DNA of 64,000 bases, taken from positions 10,263-74,262 of the forward strand of contig CAJTSO010000002.1 in the NCBI GenBank assembly GCA_910579115.1. The letters run 5' to 3'. Source of the DNA: an uncultured Selenomonadaceae bacterium (GTDB taxonomy: Bacteria > Bacillota > Negativicutes > Selenomonadales > Selenomonadaceae). Position numbers and translations under genes: made by a program. The stretch's first letter is position 1, and each line of letters begins with the position of its first letter. Shown here one piece after another: positions 10,679-19,988 of the stretch. The notes beneath the pieces were generated by a model. It was not told the origin of the DNA. It ran no database searches and worked only from the letters and a program-made list of their open reading frames with translations.

Positions 10679-11500
10679 TTAAAGCGCTTCATTACTGCGT
10701 TCATTACATTTTTTCTTTACATACTCCTGTAGCCGGATAAGCCCAGGCAATATTTCTTCATTTGGCATAATACATTCAATAATCCTGTCAATATAACCGG
10801 CCTCTACAATTCTCTTCATCGTCCAGGAATAATTTATATCATATACCCATATCAGTCTGATGATCTTTCGATCATCCTCCGTCTCAATTTTTGAATAATC
10901 ACACTGGATGCCCTGGTTGAATTCCTCAACAAATTTTTGATTTATCCCTGAGCCATCCGATGGCTCCAAATATGGACTTAGCACTCTAAAAATATCAAGC
11001 TTATCAGCATCACGGATAATTTTCGCAAACAATAGATTCCGTTCATCATCGGTTGGCGCTATAACCCGTTTGTTATGATTAAGTATTGAGAAAGTAATTA
11101 TCTTTCTATCGGTTTGAGATAATTCATTCAGCAGTCCCGTATCAGATATAACTTTAATTCCCAACTTAGCATGGTCCTCTGATTGGGCATCAAAAAATGT
11201 CTTGTAGACCTGGAACTGCCTGAATCTTCCTACATCATGAAGCAACCCAATGAGCTCTGAAAGAAAAACATCATGATCTCGTAATCCTAATTCTATTGCC
11301 AGTTCTTTTGAATGACTCTGAACATACCCAGTATGTTCCAATTTCATTTTTGCTGCTTCTACAACCCGCTGGTCTGGATCGTAAAAAAACGATTCCGCAT
11401 ATGTATGTACAAATGACCCGCATTTTTTTATAAATGCAGCTTCCTGTTCTTTATAATTACAGGCAGTTTTATTTGCATCTCTCTTTTCCAAATTCAACAA
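10679..11500 (-). CDS. HD-domain phosphohydrolase-like protein
   Basis: Soluble protein of about 270 aa with the HD metal-dependent phosphohydrolase pattern. It shows an early His (KLEHTGYVQSHS), the paired HD in LIGLLHDVGRF, a downstream EDHAKLG, a NHNKR segment and the final Asp in RDADKLDIFR. The substrate is unknown; HD proteins hydrolyse nucleotides, cyclic nucleotides or other phosphoesters. No second domain is visible. The start is uncertain. There is no in-frame ATG near the 5 prime end, and TTG codons at 11500, 11497 or 11491 behind ACGAGG are the candidates. It is co-oriented with glnS but may be a separate unit. Confidence 0.85.
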   Translation of the reverse strand: MLNLEKRDANKTACNYKEQEAAFIKKCGSFVHTYAESFFYDPDQRVVEAAKMKLEHTGYVQSHSKELAIELGLRDHDVFLSELIGLLHDVGRFRQFQVYKTFFDAQSEDHAKLGIKVISDTGLLNELSQTDRKIITFSILNHNKRVIAPTDDERNLLFAKIIRDADKLDIFRVLSPYLEPSDGSGINQKFVEEFNQGIQCDYSKIETEDDRKIIRLIWVYDINYSWTMKRIVEAGYIDRIIECIMPNEEILPGLIRLQEYVKKKCNERSNEAL

Positions 11501-11771
11501 CCTCGTATTTCAATAGTATTCCCATAGCTCATATAAGCGCATTATACCGCCCCGTGGTTCCAAGAAAAAGTCTTGGCTGTTTTCATTCCTTCTACACTTT
11601 ATTGAAGATAAAGATATAATCTCCACCTTACAATCTCCAAAAGATCTACCGCCACTTACTTATTTGAAGCGGCAGGCATATTTTAGGCGTTTTAACAACC
11701 CTCGAGCGTTGAATGCCATTAAGCATAAACTGCCTTGCAGTTTCCCCAAAGACAGCGCCATAAATTATTAA
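11501..11771. other. intergenic region containing repeat copy A
   Basis: No coding sequence is supported here. Part of it (about 11621-11763) belongs to the dispersed intergenic repeat described separately, and the end abuts the terminator of the chemotaxis operon. The remainder is AT-rich with no clear promoter that I can assign. Confidence 0.5.
11621..11763 (+). repeat. dispersed intergenic repeat, copy A
   Basis: Shares the ordered blocks CTCCACC, CCGCCACTTACTTA, GTTGAATGCC, a 17-nt hairpin (11727-11743, AAACTGC-CTT-GCAGTTT) and CCCCAAAGAC with the copies near 31.1 and 62.0 kb. It lies between the HD-domain gene and the end of the chemotaxis operon. Boundaries are approximate because I aligned by eye. 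Confidence 0.6.
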
Positions 11772-11801
11772 GGCGAGGCCTGAAAAACATCAGACCTCGC
11801 C
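11772..11801 (-). terminator. terminator of the chemotaxis/signalling operon
   Basis: GGCGAGGCCTG (11772-11782) pairs with CAGACCTCGCC (11791-11801), an 11-bp stem with one wobble. It lies 18 nt after the CheY-like gene stop on the minus strand. The tail is TTAATAATTT, not a clean T-run, so termination strength is uncertain. Confidence 0.65.
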
Positions 11802-11819
11802 CTAAACATAAAAGCAAAA

Positions 11820-12233
11820 TCACAATTCGCTATTTTTAACCGGCTCAAATCCCAAATTTTGAATTACTTCATTTACCTTTTCAGTATCAATGGGTTTCGT
11901 TGCATAAGCATCACAACCAAGCTTAAAAGCTTCATCCACATAACTAACATCAGCAAGAGCAGTCATTACCATGATGCGAAGACGATTCTCAACCGGAATT
12001 TGTTGCTGCGCTTCTATCGCTCTTATCACTTTAAGAACTTTAAGACCATCAGCCTTTGGCATCATAACATCAAGGCAAAGAAGGTCATATGGTTCATTAT
12101 TCTTCCATGCCGCCATGCAATAATCAAGAGCATCGACACCGTCTATTGCCAAGTCACACTCGCCATAGGCAGACATAAATTCCTTCAAAAACGTCCGATT
12201 AACACGATCGTCTTCTGCAATTAAGATCTTCAT
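11820..12233 (-). CDS. CheY-like single-domain response regulator
   Basis: A 137-aa receiver with no output domain. Acidic pocket D8/D9 (IAEDDR), phospho-acceptor D55 (LCLDVMMPKADG), Thr91 in VMTAL and Lys113 in YATKPID are all present. The start is ATG 12233 behind AGAGGAG; an upstream in-frame start at 12266 lacks such a site. It is the last gene of the operon and directly follows a PAS histidine kinase, whose likely partner it is. Besides motor control it could act as a phosphate shuttle. It differs from classical CheY in having an insert before the VMTAL strand (IEAQQQIPVENRL). Confidence 0.9.
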   Translation of the reverse strand: MKILIAEDDRVNRTFLKEFMSAYGECDLAIDGVDALDYCMAAWKNNEPYDLLCLDVMMPKADGLKVLKVIRAIEAQQQIPVENRLRIMVMTALADVSYVDEAFKLGCDAYATKPIDTEKVNEVIQNLGFEPVKNSEL

Positions 12234-12269
12234 AATTATACTCCTCTTATATAAATTAACCGGCAATCT

Positions 12270-12396
12270 TTACTTTGAAAGCTCATCCATGCAATACTTC
12301 ATGAGATCGGCAATATCCTCGCCACCATCGTTTGTCTCTCGACGAGGCGTTGGATTCACAAAAACACTACGCGAACGGATTACTTCGTCAACAGAG
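12270..12396 (-). other. out-of-frame candidate C-terminal tail of the histidine kinase
   Basis: After the kinase stop at 12399-12397, one alternative frame that already overlaps the kinase end stays open to a TAA at 12270. It encodes about 43 residues (RFDSVDEVIRSRSVFVNP, then EDIADLMKYCMDELSK). The composition and helix pattern are protein-like, and the segment fills almost the whole gap to the next gene. It has no start signal of its own. It is either a C-terminal extension separated by a one-base shift or chance. Confidence 0.4.
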
Positions 12397-13950
12397 TCAA
12401 ACCTCGTGGCATGGTATCCAGAAAGAAAAAACACTTCCTTCACCAGCTTTTGAAGATACACCCACATTGCCTGACATCAAGTCAACAAGTTCTTTTGTTA
12501 TCCTCAACCCCAAGCCTGTGCCACCAAATCTCCTCGTACTTGAACCGTCAACCTGACTAAAAGGCTTGAACAGCTTTGAAAGGTCAGCCTTTATCATTCC
12601 TATTCCGGTGTCCCTAATTGAAAATTCCAAAACAGGATTACCTGATCGCTCGCCCTTGACAACCTTTATCGTAACACCACCCGAATTAGTGAATTTGATT
12701 GCATTACCGATCAGATTATGAAGAATCTGACGAATTCTCAAAGCATCACCACTAATGTATCGTGGCAAATCATCAGCCAATTGAGTTTCTATGTAGAGGC
12801 CCTTTTCCATTGCGGCTCTTTTTTGCGTGGACAATACCTGATTAAGATTCTTCATAAAATCAAATCTTGTGATATCCAGCTTCAGCGAGCCACTCTCCAG
12901 TCTGGAAAAATCTAAAATATCATTTATTATATTCAGCAGATACTTTGAACATTCCTTAGCTGAATTAAGATTATCACGCTGATAATCAGTCATTTTCGTC
13001 CGCAAGGTAAGGTCGATCATTCCCACCATACCAGTAATGGGCGTCCTGATTTCATGACTCATATTAGCAAGGAATTGGCCTTTCGCCTTGCTTGCAGCTT
13101 CCGCTGCCGCTTTGGCCTGCTCCAATTCGTACTCATATTTCTTTCGATCTGAGATATCTATAAGGGATATAATTACATGTCTTTCTTCATTCGCAACAGC
13201 AGTTGCAACACATACTCTAAGCCATATTAACCGGCTGTCGCCAGCCCGGCACATGGCAATATCAAACTGGTCATCATACTGACCATCTGAGTCAACAGCT
13301 TGCTTAATGTGGTTATTTATTGAACATAATATACAATTACGCCCATTTCCACAACCTGCTTCTACGCTGTTTTTGCACTCAAAAACATCACCAAACCGCC
13401 TGCCTATTGCAGAATGAGCAGTTGACTCTAACATCTGCTCCGCTGCCCTATTCAAGTCAACAATACAGCCACGCGCATCGACAACCAGAAGCCCAACGAC
13501 AACAGCAGAAAATATAGTCCGCAGGTACTGCTGATTATCCTCAAGCTTCAACTCTAATTGCCTCAGGCCGGTGATATCTCTAAACAGAGACGAACTACCT
13601 CTTAACCCACCATCTTTTCCGATAATCGGTGTACTTGTGGCCGAAATGTAAGTGATACTTCCATCCGGCCACTTGATACCCGAATTTATCCGCAACTCAA
13701 CGGATATTTTCTCCTCCAAAGCCTGCTTAATTGGACTATTTATCCGAACATTGGAGGCCAAATCATAGATTGCACATACATCATCAAAATACTTGCCACG
13801 AACATTATCGGCTAATCCCAAAATTTTAACAGCTGCTTCATTCAAATATTTGATACGACCAACTTCATCGGTAATCAAAATACCATCTCGAACGTCGCTG
13901 ATAAGCTCAGTCAAAACCTTGGCATCGCTTTCTGCTATAATGTCCCGCAT
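12397..13950 (-). CDS. PAS-domain histidine kinase in chemotaxis operon
   Basis: A 517-aa cytoplasmic sensor kinase. PAS domains span about 8-125 (GILITDEVGRIKYLNEAA) and 140-285 (GLLVVDARGCIVDLNRAAEQML). The second holds a Cys-rich insert (CKNSVEAGCGNGRNCILC) that might bind metal or sense redox. A short coiled coil leads into HisKA, with phospho-His 299 in FLANMSHEIRTPITG. The HATPase region has N (NLIGNAIKF), G1 (DTGIGM) and G2 (GGTGLGL) boxes. No transmembrane segment is seen, so the input is intracellular. The start ATG follows GGGGGGAGGAATGAG. It ends at GSVFSFWIPCHEV, and a possible tail continues in another frame. Its cognate regulator is probably the following CheY-like protein. Confidence 0.9.
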   Translation of the reverse strand: MRDIIAESDAKVLTELISDVRDGILITDEVGRIKYLNEAAVKILGLADNVRGKYFDDVCAIYDLASNVRINSPIKQALEEKISVELRINSGIKWPDGSITYISATSTPIIGKDGGLRGSSSLFRDITGLRQLELKLEDNQQYLRTIFSAVVVGLLVVDARGCIVDLNRAAEQMLESTAHSAIGRRFGDVFECKNSVEAGCGNGRNCILCSINNHIKQAVDSDGQYDDQFDIAMCRAGDSRLIWLRVCVATAVANEERHVIISLIDISDRKKYEYELEQAKAAAEAASKAKGQFLANMSHEIRTPITGMVGMIDLTLRTKMTDYQRDNLNSAKECSKYLLNIINDILDFSRLESGSLKLDITRFDFMKNLNQVLSTQKRAAMEKGLYIETQLADDLPRYISGDALRIRQILHNLIGNAIKFTNSGGVTIKVVKGERSGNPVLEFSIRDTGIGMIKADLSKLFKPFSQVDGSSTRRFGGTGLGLRITKELVDLMSGNVGVSSKAGEGSVFSFWIPCHEV

Positions 13951-14022
13951 CTACTCATTCCTCCCCCCTTTATCAATCTGAGAAGCTAAACAAAACCATC
14001 TGGTATTTCCCCGAAAAAATCT

Positions 14023-15378
14023 TTATTTACTTCCTGCAGCAATAGCCATAATCGAGCCTGCTATAGAATCCAGCGGCATCTGCCTTTGTACAGCGCCGAT
14101 ATCCCAAGCTGCTTTAGGCATTCCGTATACAACGCAGGTTCTCTCATCCTGCCCAAGAGTGGTAGCACCAGCTTTTCTCATCTTCAACAAACCATCGGCT
14201 CCATCTTTTCCCATACCAGTCAGAATCACGCCCAAAGCTTCTTTTCCGTACAAATCCGCCACCGTATCAAACAACACATCAACCGCAGGACAAACGCTAT
14301 TTACAGGTTTGCCCGGAGCACATTCTATTTTTGTGCCGGTGATAGTGCTGACCAACCTCATATGCAAGCCACCAGGGGCGATGTACACATGATTGGCCTC
14401 CAACCTATCACCGTCTTTTGCTTCTCTGATCTCTAAAACACACTCATCATTAAGGCGCTCAGCAAAAAGACGGGAAAAATTGGCAGGGATATGCTGAACA
14501 ATAACTATAGGTGGCAAAGGAGGCCTTAAAGCTGTAATAACCTTCGTCAAGGCCATGGTTCCTCCGGTAGAAGCGCCTATGGCTATAAGAGTAATCTTTT
14601 TTGTCTTTAAGGAGATTTTCCCGGATTCAGTCTTTGAACCAGTATCCTCTTCCGACGCTGAAGCTGCATTCACATCAGAGCTACTCTCAAAATTGCTATC
14701 ATTTTGAACCTCACTTACAGGATAATCTTCTTTATCCTGTGCCCTCCTCCTATTATAGGAAGGGGGACCCATAAAGACGCTACCAGGGCTAACACTTACC
14801 CCTCGTTTTATGACTTTATAGTTCGATTCAGCGATAGCCTCACCCCTAGACAAATACATAGCGGTAACTTCTGCCGCTGACTTTGGATTTACAGCGCGTT
14901 TGCGATCCTCTGCCGGTTTAGAAACCGGCTTTTCATCGCTTTGTCTACCCTTGTCACCGTACCATTCATACGGTCTAGTATGAATCCTCCGAAGGGAAGC
15001 AGTTTTTAATCGCAGGGCAATATCACTAAGATATGTATCATCAAATTTCCTGCCTGAACCAGGTTTTGCAACAAAATCGCAAGCGCCTGCAGAAAGTGCC
15101 TCCGAGCAATACTCATCATCGGCACTCATTACAACAGTCGGTAGCGGATACTGAGCCAGAAGGCGTTTCAGGAACTCTATCCCATCCAGTTTTGGCATCT
15201 CCACATCCAACAACATAACATCAGGCTTGAACTCTAGTATCTTGTCCCTTGCCGAAAAAGGGTTATCAGCCCTTTCAAGAACACTTCCCTCCGGAAGAAA
15301 TCTTCCCAACTCTTTGAAGAGTGTCTCACGGAAAATGAGTGAATCATCAACTATAAGCACTCTCAAAACTTTGTTCAT
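14023..15378 (-). CDS. cheB: chemotaxis response regulator protein-glutamate methylesterase
   Basis: Removes methyl groups from chemoreceptor glutamates when phosphorylated by CheA. The N-terminal receiver has D11/D12 and phospho-acceptor D58. The C-terminal methylesterase has Ser270 in IGASTGG, His in IVQHIPANFS and Asp in LTGMGKDGADG. The start is ATG 15378 behind AAGGAA; the upstream in-frame extension to 15405 lacks a signal. The linker between domains is about 140 residues, polar and Ser/Asp/Glu-rich, far longer than the roughly 20 residues of the E. coli enzyme. No cheR methyltransferase is in the window, so it must lie elsewhere if the receptors are methylated. Confidence 0.95.
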   Translation of the reverse strand: MNKVLRVLIVDDSLIFRETLFKELGRFLPEGSVLERADNPFSARDKILEFKPDVMLLDVEMPKLDGIEFLKRLLAQYPLPTVVMSADDEYCSEALSAGACDFVAKPGSGRKFDDTYLSDIALRLKTASLRRIHTRPYEWYGDKGRQSDEKPVSKPAEDRKRAVNPKSAAEVTAMYLSRGEAIAESNYKVIKRGVSVSPGSVFMGPPSYNRRRAQDKEDYPVSEVQNDSNFESSSDVNAASASEEDTGSKTESGKISLKTKKITLIAIGASTGGTMALTKVITALRPPLPPIVIVQHIPANFSRLFAERLNDECVLEIREAKDGDRLEANHVYIAPGGLHMRLVSTITGTKIECAPGKPVNSVCPAVDVLFDTVADLYGKEALGVILTGMGKDGADGLLKMRKAGATTLGQDERTCVVYGMPKAAWDIGAVQRQMPLDSIAGSIMAIAAGSK

Positions 15379-15427
15379 TTTACGAAATTTCCTTTGTCTG
15401 GGCAAACATTCTTAAAAATACAAGGAA

Positions 15428-17038
15428 TTATCGCTCATCATCGGTCAGAACAATTCTAGTCGGCGCTTCATCAGCGGAGCCGTAATCTTCGTCGGCACCA
15501 ATCTTAAAGCGACCAGCCAACTTGTTCAAATTGAACGCCTCACGGCTGAGTTCTTCACTGGCAGCAGCAGTTTCCTCAGAGGAAGCAGAGTTTGCTTCAA
15601 CAACCTTGGATACCTGAAGGACTCCCTCATTTACCTGTTCTATAGCGCTACGCTGCTCGTTGGAAGCAGCTGCAATAGAATCAACAATATCTGCAGTCTC
15701 AGACACATTATTGACAATAGCACCAAGAGATGTTGCGGTCTTTTGAGCGATACTTCTTCCTTCTGCAACGCGAGAGATAGAATCCTCAATCATGTCGGTA
15801 GTCTCTTTAGCCGCCTTGGCACTCCGGGCAGCCAAATTACGTACTTCTTCAGCAACTACCGCGAATCCCTTACCATGCTGGCCTGCACGGGCAGCTTCCA
15901 CAGCCGCATTGAGAGCCAGTATGTTTGTCTGGAAAGCAATCTCATCAATTACCTTTATAATCTTGGAAATACTGGTGGAGGATTCGTTGATGGCTTCCAT
16001 TGCATCAAGCATCTGACGCATAGACTGATTGCCATCATTAGCTGCAGATTTTGCTTTCATGCTCAAATCAGAGGCATGATTTGCCGAATCTGCATTGCTG
16101 GTAGTCTGTGCAGAAATCTCGGAAATAGTGGTTGACAGCTCCTGAATGGACGCTGCCTGCTCGGTTGCTCCCTGAGAGAGAGAAATGCTGGCATCGGAAA
16201 TATTTTTTGCACCAGTGGAAACTTGTTCAGCAGTGTCACGAATATCGGAAATGGCTCTCTTTACATTGCGCCTCATCTTCTCAAAAGCTTCACCGGCCAT
16301 AGAGAGCTCATCTCCGCCGCTTTCTTCAAAGGGCTCGGACAAATCACCATCGGCAATCTTAAAAGCTGCTTCCTTAAAGTGATTGATTCTGCTGGCAGTA
16401 TTGTTAGCAAGACGAATACCAGCAAAGAGAGAACCACCCACGATTATCACTGCTGCAATAACCAGCGTAGTTACATTTGAGGCGTTCCGGCTGGAAAGCT
16501 CATCCATCTCCCTCGTATTTGCCAGCTCTGCATTCTTAAATATCTGGCCGCAGTGTTCGCGGAAAGCAGCAACATGACGCTCAGCCTCAGCCAATGCTCC
16601 CATATTAACATTGCCGTCCGCCATAGGAACAAGGGCCACCCCCCTGGCCTTACGGTACTGTTCAACATCATTCTGCAAAGTTTTAACCACCGCTTTGCTG
16701 GAATCAGTGTAAACCTTTGCCGCCAACCTTTTTAAATGCTCATCAATGAGAGGATTAAACTCTTCTGCTTTTGCCAGGCACTTATTACGAGCAGAAATCT
16801 CCGTCTGGAGGAGGGCTCGCAGCGTCTCAGCGTGAGTAGCATTAAAATACCGACCGGCTGCGTAAGTCTCTACCTTGGATTCAACATCAATATCAATAAT
16901 TCTATTGTAGCTTGCAGCCATCATATCTTGCTGATAAATACTGAATATCACGGAGACAATGATAAGTAAACCCATGCTGACTATCGTGCCCACAAGTTTG
17001 TTCTTAATTGACATTGAAGATTTTTTTACTCTTGCCAT
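15428..17038 (-). CDS. methyl-accepting chemotaxis protein
   Basis: A 536-aa transmembrane chemoreceptor. TM1 lies at about 13-34 and TM2 at about 188-210. They flank a periplasmic four-helix-bundle type sensor, followed by HAMP ([21 protein letters not shown]) and a long signalling coiled coil. Its hairpin tip ([20 protein letters not shown]) binds CheA and CheW. The start is ATG 17038 behind GAGGTG; an upstream GTG in the same frame lies inside that site. The C terminus ([10 protein letters not shown]) has no CheR-tethering NWETF-type pentapeptide. The ligand is unknown. It is sandwiched between cheW and cheB and so is the operon's own receptor. Confidence 0.95.
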   Translation of the reverse strand: MARVKKSSMSIKNKLVGTIVSMGLLIIVSVIFSIYQQDMMAASYNRIIDIDVESKVETYAAGRYFNATHAETLRALLQTEISARNKCLAKAEEFNPLIDEHLKRLAAKVYTDSSKAVVKTLQNDVEQYRKARGVALVPMADGNVNMGALAEAERHVAAFREHCGQIFKNAELANTREMDELSSRNASNVTTLVIAAVIIVGGSLFAGIRLANNTASRINHFKEAAFKIADGDLSEPFEESGGDELSMAGEAFEKMRRNVKRAISDIRDTAEQVSTGAKNISDASISLSQGATEQAASIQELSTTISEISAQTTSNADSANHASDLSMKAKSAANDGNQSMRQMLDAMEAINESSTSISKIIKVIDEIAFQTNILALNAAVEAARAGQHGKGFAVVAEEVRNLAARSAKAAKETTDMIEDSISRVAEGRSIAQKTATSLGAIVNNVSETADIVDSIAAASNEQRSAIEQVNEGVLQVSKVVEANSASSEETAAASEELSREAFNLNKLAGRFKIGADEDYGSADEAPTRIVLTDDER

Positions 17039-17055
17039 TATTCGCACCTCAAATC

Positions 17056-17565
17056 TTAGTTATCGGCCATCATATCGGCCATAATTTCTGTATCTTCTTC
17101 GGAGAACAGCTTTTGCCAATCCAGCAACATGGTGGCTTTTTCACCGTTCTCACCAGATTTACCAATGCCACTGATGCAACGATTATGCGCTGCTTTCAGC
17201 TTTGGCGGAAGTACGACTGAACCCTCGGGGATAGTCAAAACCTCTGCCACACTGTCCACAATAACCCCAACCATGATATCAATCATGTCGACAACTATCA
17301 CACAGGTTCTGTCATGATAGGGCAGGAACTCCTTTTGAAATCTAAGACGCATATCCACAATGGGGATTATCTTTCCACGAAGGTTGATTATCCCCCGAAG
17401 GTATTCCGGAGTTTCCGGAATACTGGTAATCGGCAGGATTCCGATAATTTCAATGACGGCCTTTATATCTATGCCGTACATTTCGTCACCAACCGCAAAG
17501 GTGAGATATTTGTCCTTTTGAGTATCCTCGGTAATTGCCAACAGCGCCTTTTCGTCTTCGGTCAT
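17056..17565 (-). CDS. cheW: chemotaxis coupling protein CheW
   Basis: Adaptor linking receptors to the CheA kinase. A single CheW domain of 169 aa with the typical [20 protein letters not shown] opening, the [31 protein letters not shown] core and a C-terminal [21 protein letters not shown] segment. The start ATG follows GAAGGTGA. It lies 18 nt downstream of cheA and 17 nt upstream of the receptor gene, in one operon. Confidence 0.96.
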   Translation of the reverse strand: MTEDEKALLAITEDTQKDKYLTFAVGDEMYGIDIKAVIEIIGILPITSIPETPEYLRGIINLRGKIIPIVDMRLRFQKEFLPYHDRTCVIVVDMIDIMVGVIVDSVAEVLTIPEGSVVLPPKLKAAHNRCISGIGKSGENGEKATMLLDWQKLFSEEDTEIMADMMADN

Positions 17566-17583
17566 AAAAGTTTCACCTTCTTT

Positions 17584-19716
17584 TTATGATAAAAGAGTCT
17601 TTGCCATATCCCCGGCGTCGAGGATGAGACTGATGCTTCCGTCGCCCAGGATAGTGCAGCCTGCAATGCCACAGGAATTGGACATTCGTTGTATATACTT
17701 TGGAACTGGTTTTACAACTATATCCTGAACGCCAAGCAACCTGTCGGCAAACAAACCTATAACGCGCCCGTCTGCCTCTACAAGCAACAGTATACCGTTT
17801 TCCAATTCAGTTTCGGCATCTGGAACCTTGTACAGCGCACCAAGGCGAACAACGGGGAAAATCTCTCCCCTGACCATTATCATTTCTCCGTGATCCGGGT
17901 CGTGAACTATCTGATCCAGCGCAGGCCGGAAGGACTGCCTGATAGAATTTATCGGCACGGTGTATCTTGCGCTTCCGACAGCAATCGACATACACTCAAT
18001 AATCGCCAAAGTCAGCGGTATTTTCAGAGTAGTAACAGTTCCCTGTCCTGGGGTACTATCAACCACAACCGTCCCCCCCATGGCTTTGATATTAGACGTA
18101 ACAACATCCATACCAACACCACGTCCTGAAAATTCGGTGACCTTTTCATTAGTCGAGAAGCCTGCATGGAAAATAAAAGAATAAATTTCTTTGTCAGTAA
18201 GTTCCTCCTCCGGTTTAGTGAACAGCTTATTTGCCCGGGCTTTATTTAGGATCTTTTCCCGGTCAAGCCCGGCGCCGTCATCAGTGATTTTGATTAAAAC
18301 CTCGCCACTGGCATTCGCTGCCGACAAGGTAACCGTACCAGTTTCATCCTTGCCGCTACCGACCCGGACATCAGGCATCTCAATGCCATGGTCAATGCTG
18401 TTACGGATAATATGCATCAGGGGATCCCCGATGTGCTCAATAATGTTCTTATCTACTTCTGTATCTTCACCAATCAGTACAAGTTTGGCTTTCTTATTTA
18501 ATCGCTTGGTCATGTCCCGAACGATACGGTTCATCTTCATGAAGGTAGCTTCCAGGGGAACCATACGAAGCTCCATAACGCTGTCCTGCAATTCGTTCGC
18601 GACCTTGTGGAGCTGCCGGGATGCCTTCTGAAAATTCTCAAGCTCCTGATTGGCAACATCAGGATTATGAGTAACCATCGCCTCAGCTATAACCAATTCG
18701 CCGACAAGATCCATGAGCCTGTCCAGCTTGTCCACAGCAACACTTATCAGTTGCTGCTGATCGTGCTTCAACGGCTTTGGCCTCGGTTTTGGTTCCGGCT
18801 TGGCTGGGGTTATTGGCTCAGACGATGATTCCGCCGTCTGAACAGCTTGCTGCACAAGCGATGGCCAATATTCACACTCAGAAACATCCTTTAGTTTCCT
18901 TAGCTCCAAGGAATCCAAAAATATCGTTGTATCCAAGTGTTTTTTTATGTCCGCTTCATCCAGCTTGGTAGTAAACCATAACTTAAAGCCATCCTGCTGA
19001 ATCTTGTCCGCGGAGGCATCATCCTCCAAAATTTTGTCAGGAAGATGATGTACTTCAATCACTTTATCCTTGAGTGCATTCAGTACGCCGAAGGCACGGA
19101 CTTCCTCCATACCGCAATCCGGTTCAAACCGCAAATGGGCAAAAAAGACATTTTCGCCAGGCGAATCAGCAGGTTTTGTAGCTGCCGGTATAAAGTATTG
19201 CTGGGGTTTTGATTCTTTGGCAGGTTCAGGAGCCACCGCTCCACCTGCAGCCCCCCCAGCGGCCTTCTTTTGACCGTTGACTTTCCGTAAATCAACATCC
19301 GGGTCATCTCCATTAGCTTCCTTAAAAGCCCTTAGAAACGAACGGGTCGATTCGCAAAATTCATCACTGCTTGCATCTGCCTTTTCACCAGCGTCAATCT
19401 TTTCGATTTCGCCCCCCATGAAGTCAACAGCCGAAAGCACCAAGTCGGTAACAGCGGAGCAATCAATGTTCTGTGGCTTTCTCTCACGGATATAAAAGAA
19501 CACATCCTCTACTGAGTGAGCAACCATCGAAACATTGCTTACCATCATCATCGCCGCAGACCCCTTTATCGTATGAAGTCCACGGAAAAACTCATTTACA
19601 TCATCCGGGTCAAAACTTTGAGTCTGTTCACTCTTTAAAGCCAACTGCTCCAGCTGTTCCAAAAACTGGCGGGTCTCAAAGATGAACATGTCTAGCATTG
19701 GCTCATGCTCAGCCAC
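17584..19716 (-). CDS. cheA: chemotaxis histidine kinase CheA
   Basis: Central autokinase of the chemotaxis array, donating phosphate to CheY and CheB. Domains in order are: P1 HPt with the phospho-His in FFRGLHTIKGSA; a P2-like docking region (about 190-300); P3 dimerisation (DKLDRLMDLVGELVIAEAMV); the P4 ATPase (HIIRNSIDHGIEMP, DDGAGLD, GRGVGMDVV); and the P5 CheW-like domain. I place the start at GTG 19716 behind AGAGGA. This gives 710 aa and puts the phospho-His at residue 48, the same number as in E. coli CheA. In-frame alternatives are GTG 19725 and TTG 19758. It is the first gene of the operon, under the promoter at 19795-19823. Confidence 0.94.
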   Translation of the reverse strand: MAEHEPMLDMFIFETRQFLEQLEQLALKSEQTQSFDPDDVNEFFRGLHTIKGSAAMMMVSNVSMVAHSVEDVFFYIRERKPQNIDCSAVTDLVLSAVDFMGGEIEKIDAGEKADASSDEFCESTRSFLRAFKEANGDDPDVDLRKVNGQKKAAGGAAGGAVAPEPAKESKPQQYFIPAATKPADSPGENVFFAHLRFEPDCGMEEVRAFGVLNALKDKVIEVHHLPDKILEDDASADKIQQDGFKLWFTTKLDEADIKKHLDTTIFLDSLELRKLKDVSECEYWPSLVQQAVQTAESSSEPITPAKPEPKPRPKPLKHDQQQLISVAVDKLDRLMDLVGELVIAEAMVTHNPDVANQELENFQKASRQLHKVANELQDSVMELRMVPLEATFMKMNRIVRDMTKRLNKKAKLVLIGEDTEVDKNIIEHIGDPLMHIIRNSIDHGIEMPDVRVGSGKDETGTVTLSAANASGEVLIKITDDGAGLDREKILNKARANKLFTKPEEELTDKEIYSFIFHAGFSTNEKVTEFSGRGVGMDVVTSNIKAMGGTVVVDSTPGQGTVTTLKIPLTLAIIECMSIAVGSARYTVPINSIRQSFRPALDQIVHDPDHGEMIMVRGEIFPVVRLGALYKVPDAETELENGILLLVEADGRVIGLFADRLLGVQDIVVKPVPKYIQRMSNSCGIAGCTILGDGSISLILDAGDMAKTLLS

Positions 19717-19794
19717 AAATCCCACTTCCTCTTGTGTAAAATTTGCTTTTACCAGCAAAAATGGTACAAAAACCCGTTAGGCACCACTACTGAG

Positions 19795-19823
19795 ATTTTA
19801 TCAGTCTTTCCAGTCACTTTCAA
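19795..19823 (-). promoter_or_regulatory. promoter of the che operon
   Basis: On the minus strand TTGAAA (19823-19818), a 17-base spacer and TAAAAT (19800-19795) form a good sigma-70-type promoter about 80 nt upstream of the cheA start. The spacer end plus -10 reads GACTGATAA, which also resembles the GCCGATAA -10 element of flagellar sigma factors. Either sigma class is possible. Confidence 0.65.
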
Positions 19824-19988
19824 GTTAAAATATACAGTATTTTTATTTCATGACTTTTGTCCCAACATTTCCATTTAATAATACAAATGTAACATTAAAA
19901 ACCGGTTTTCAACAGCATTTTTTGCCTAAATATTAGGGCTTTTCCAAAAAATAATGCCTGTGCAATTCCAATTAAGATAAAACTAATA

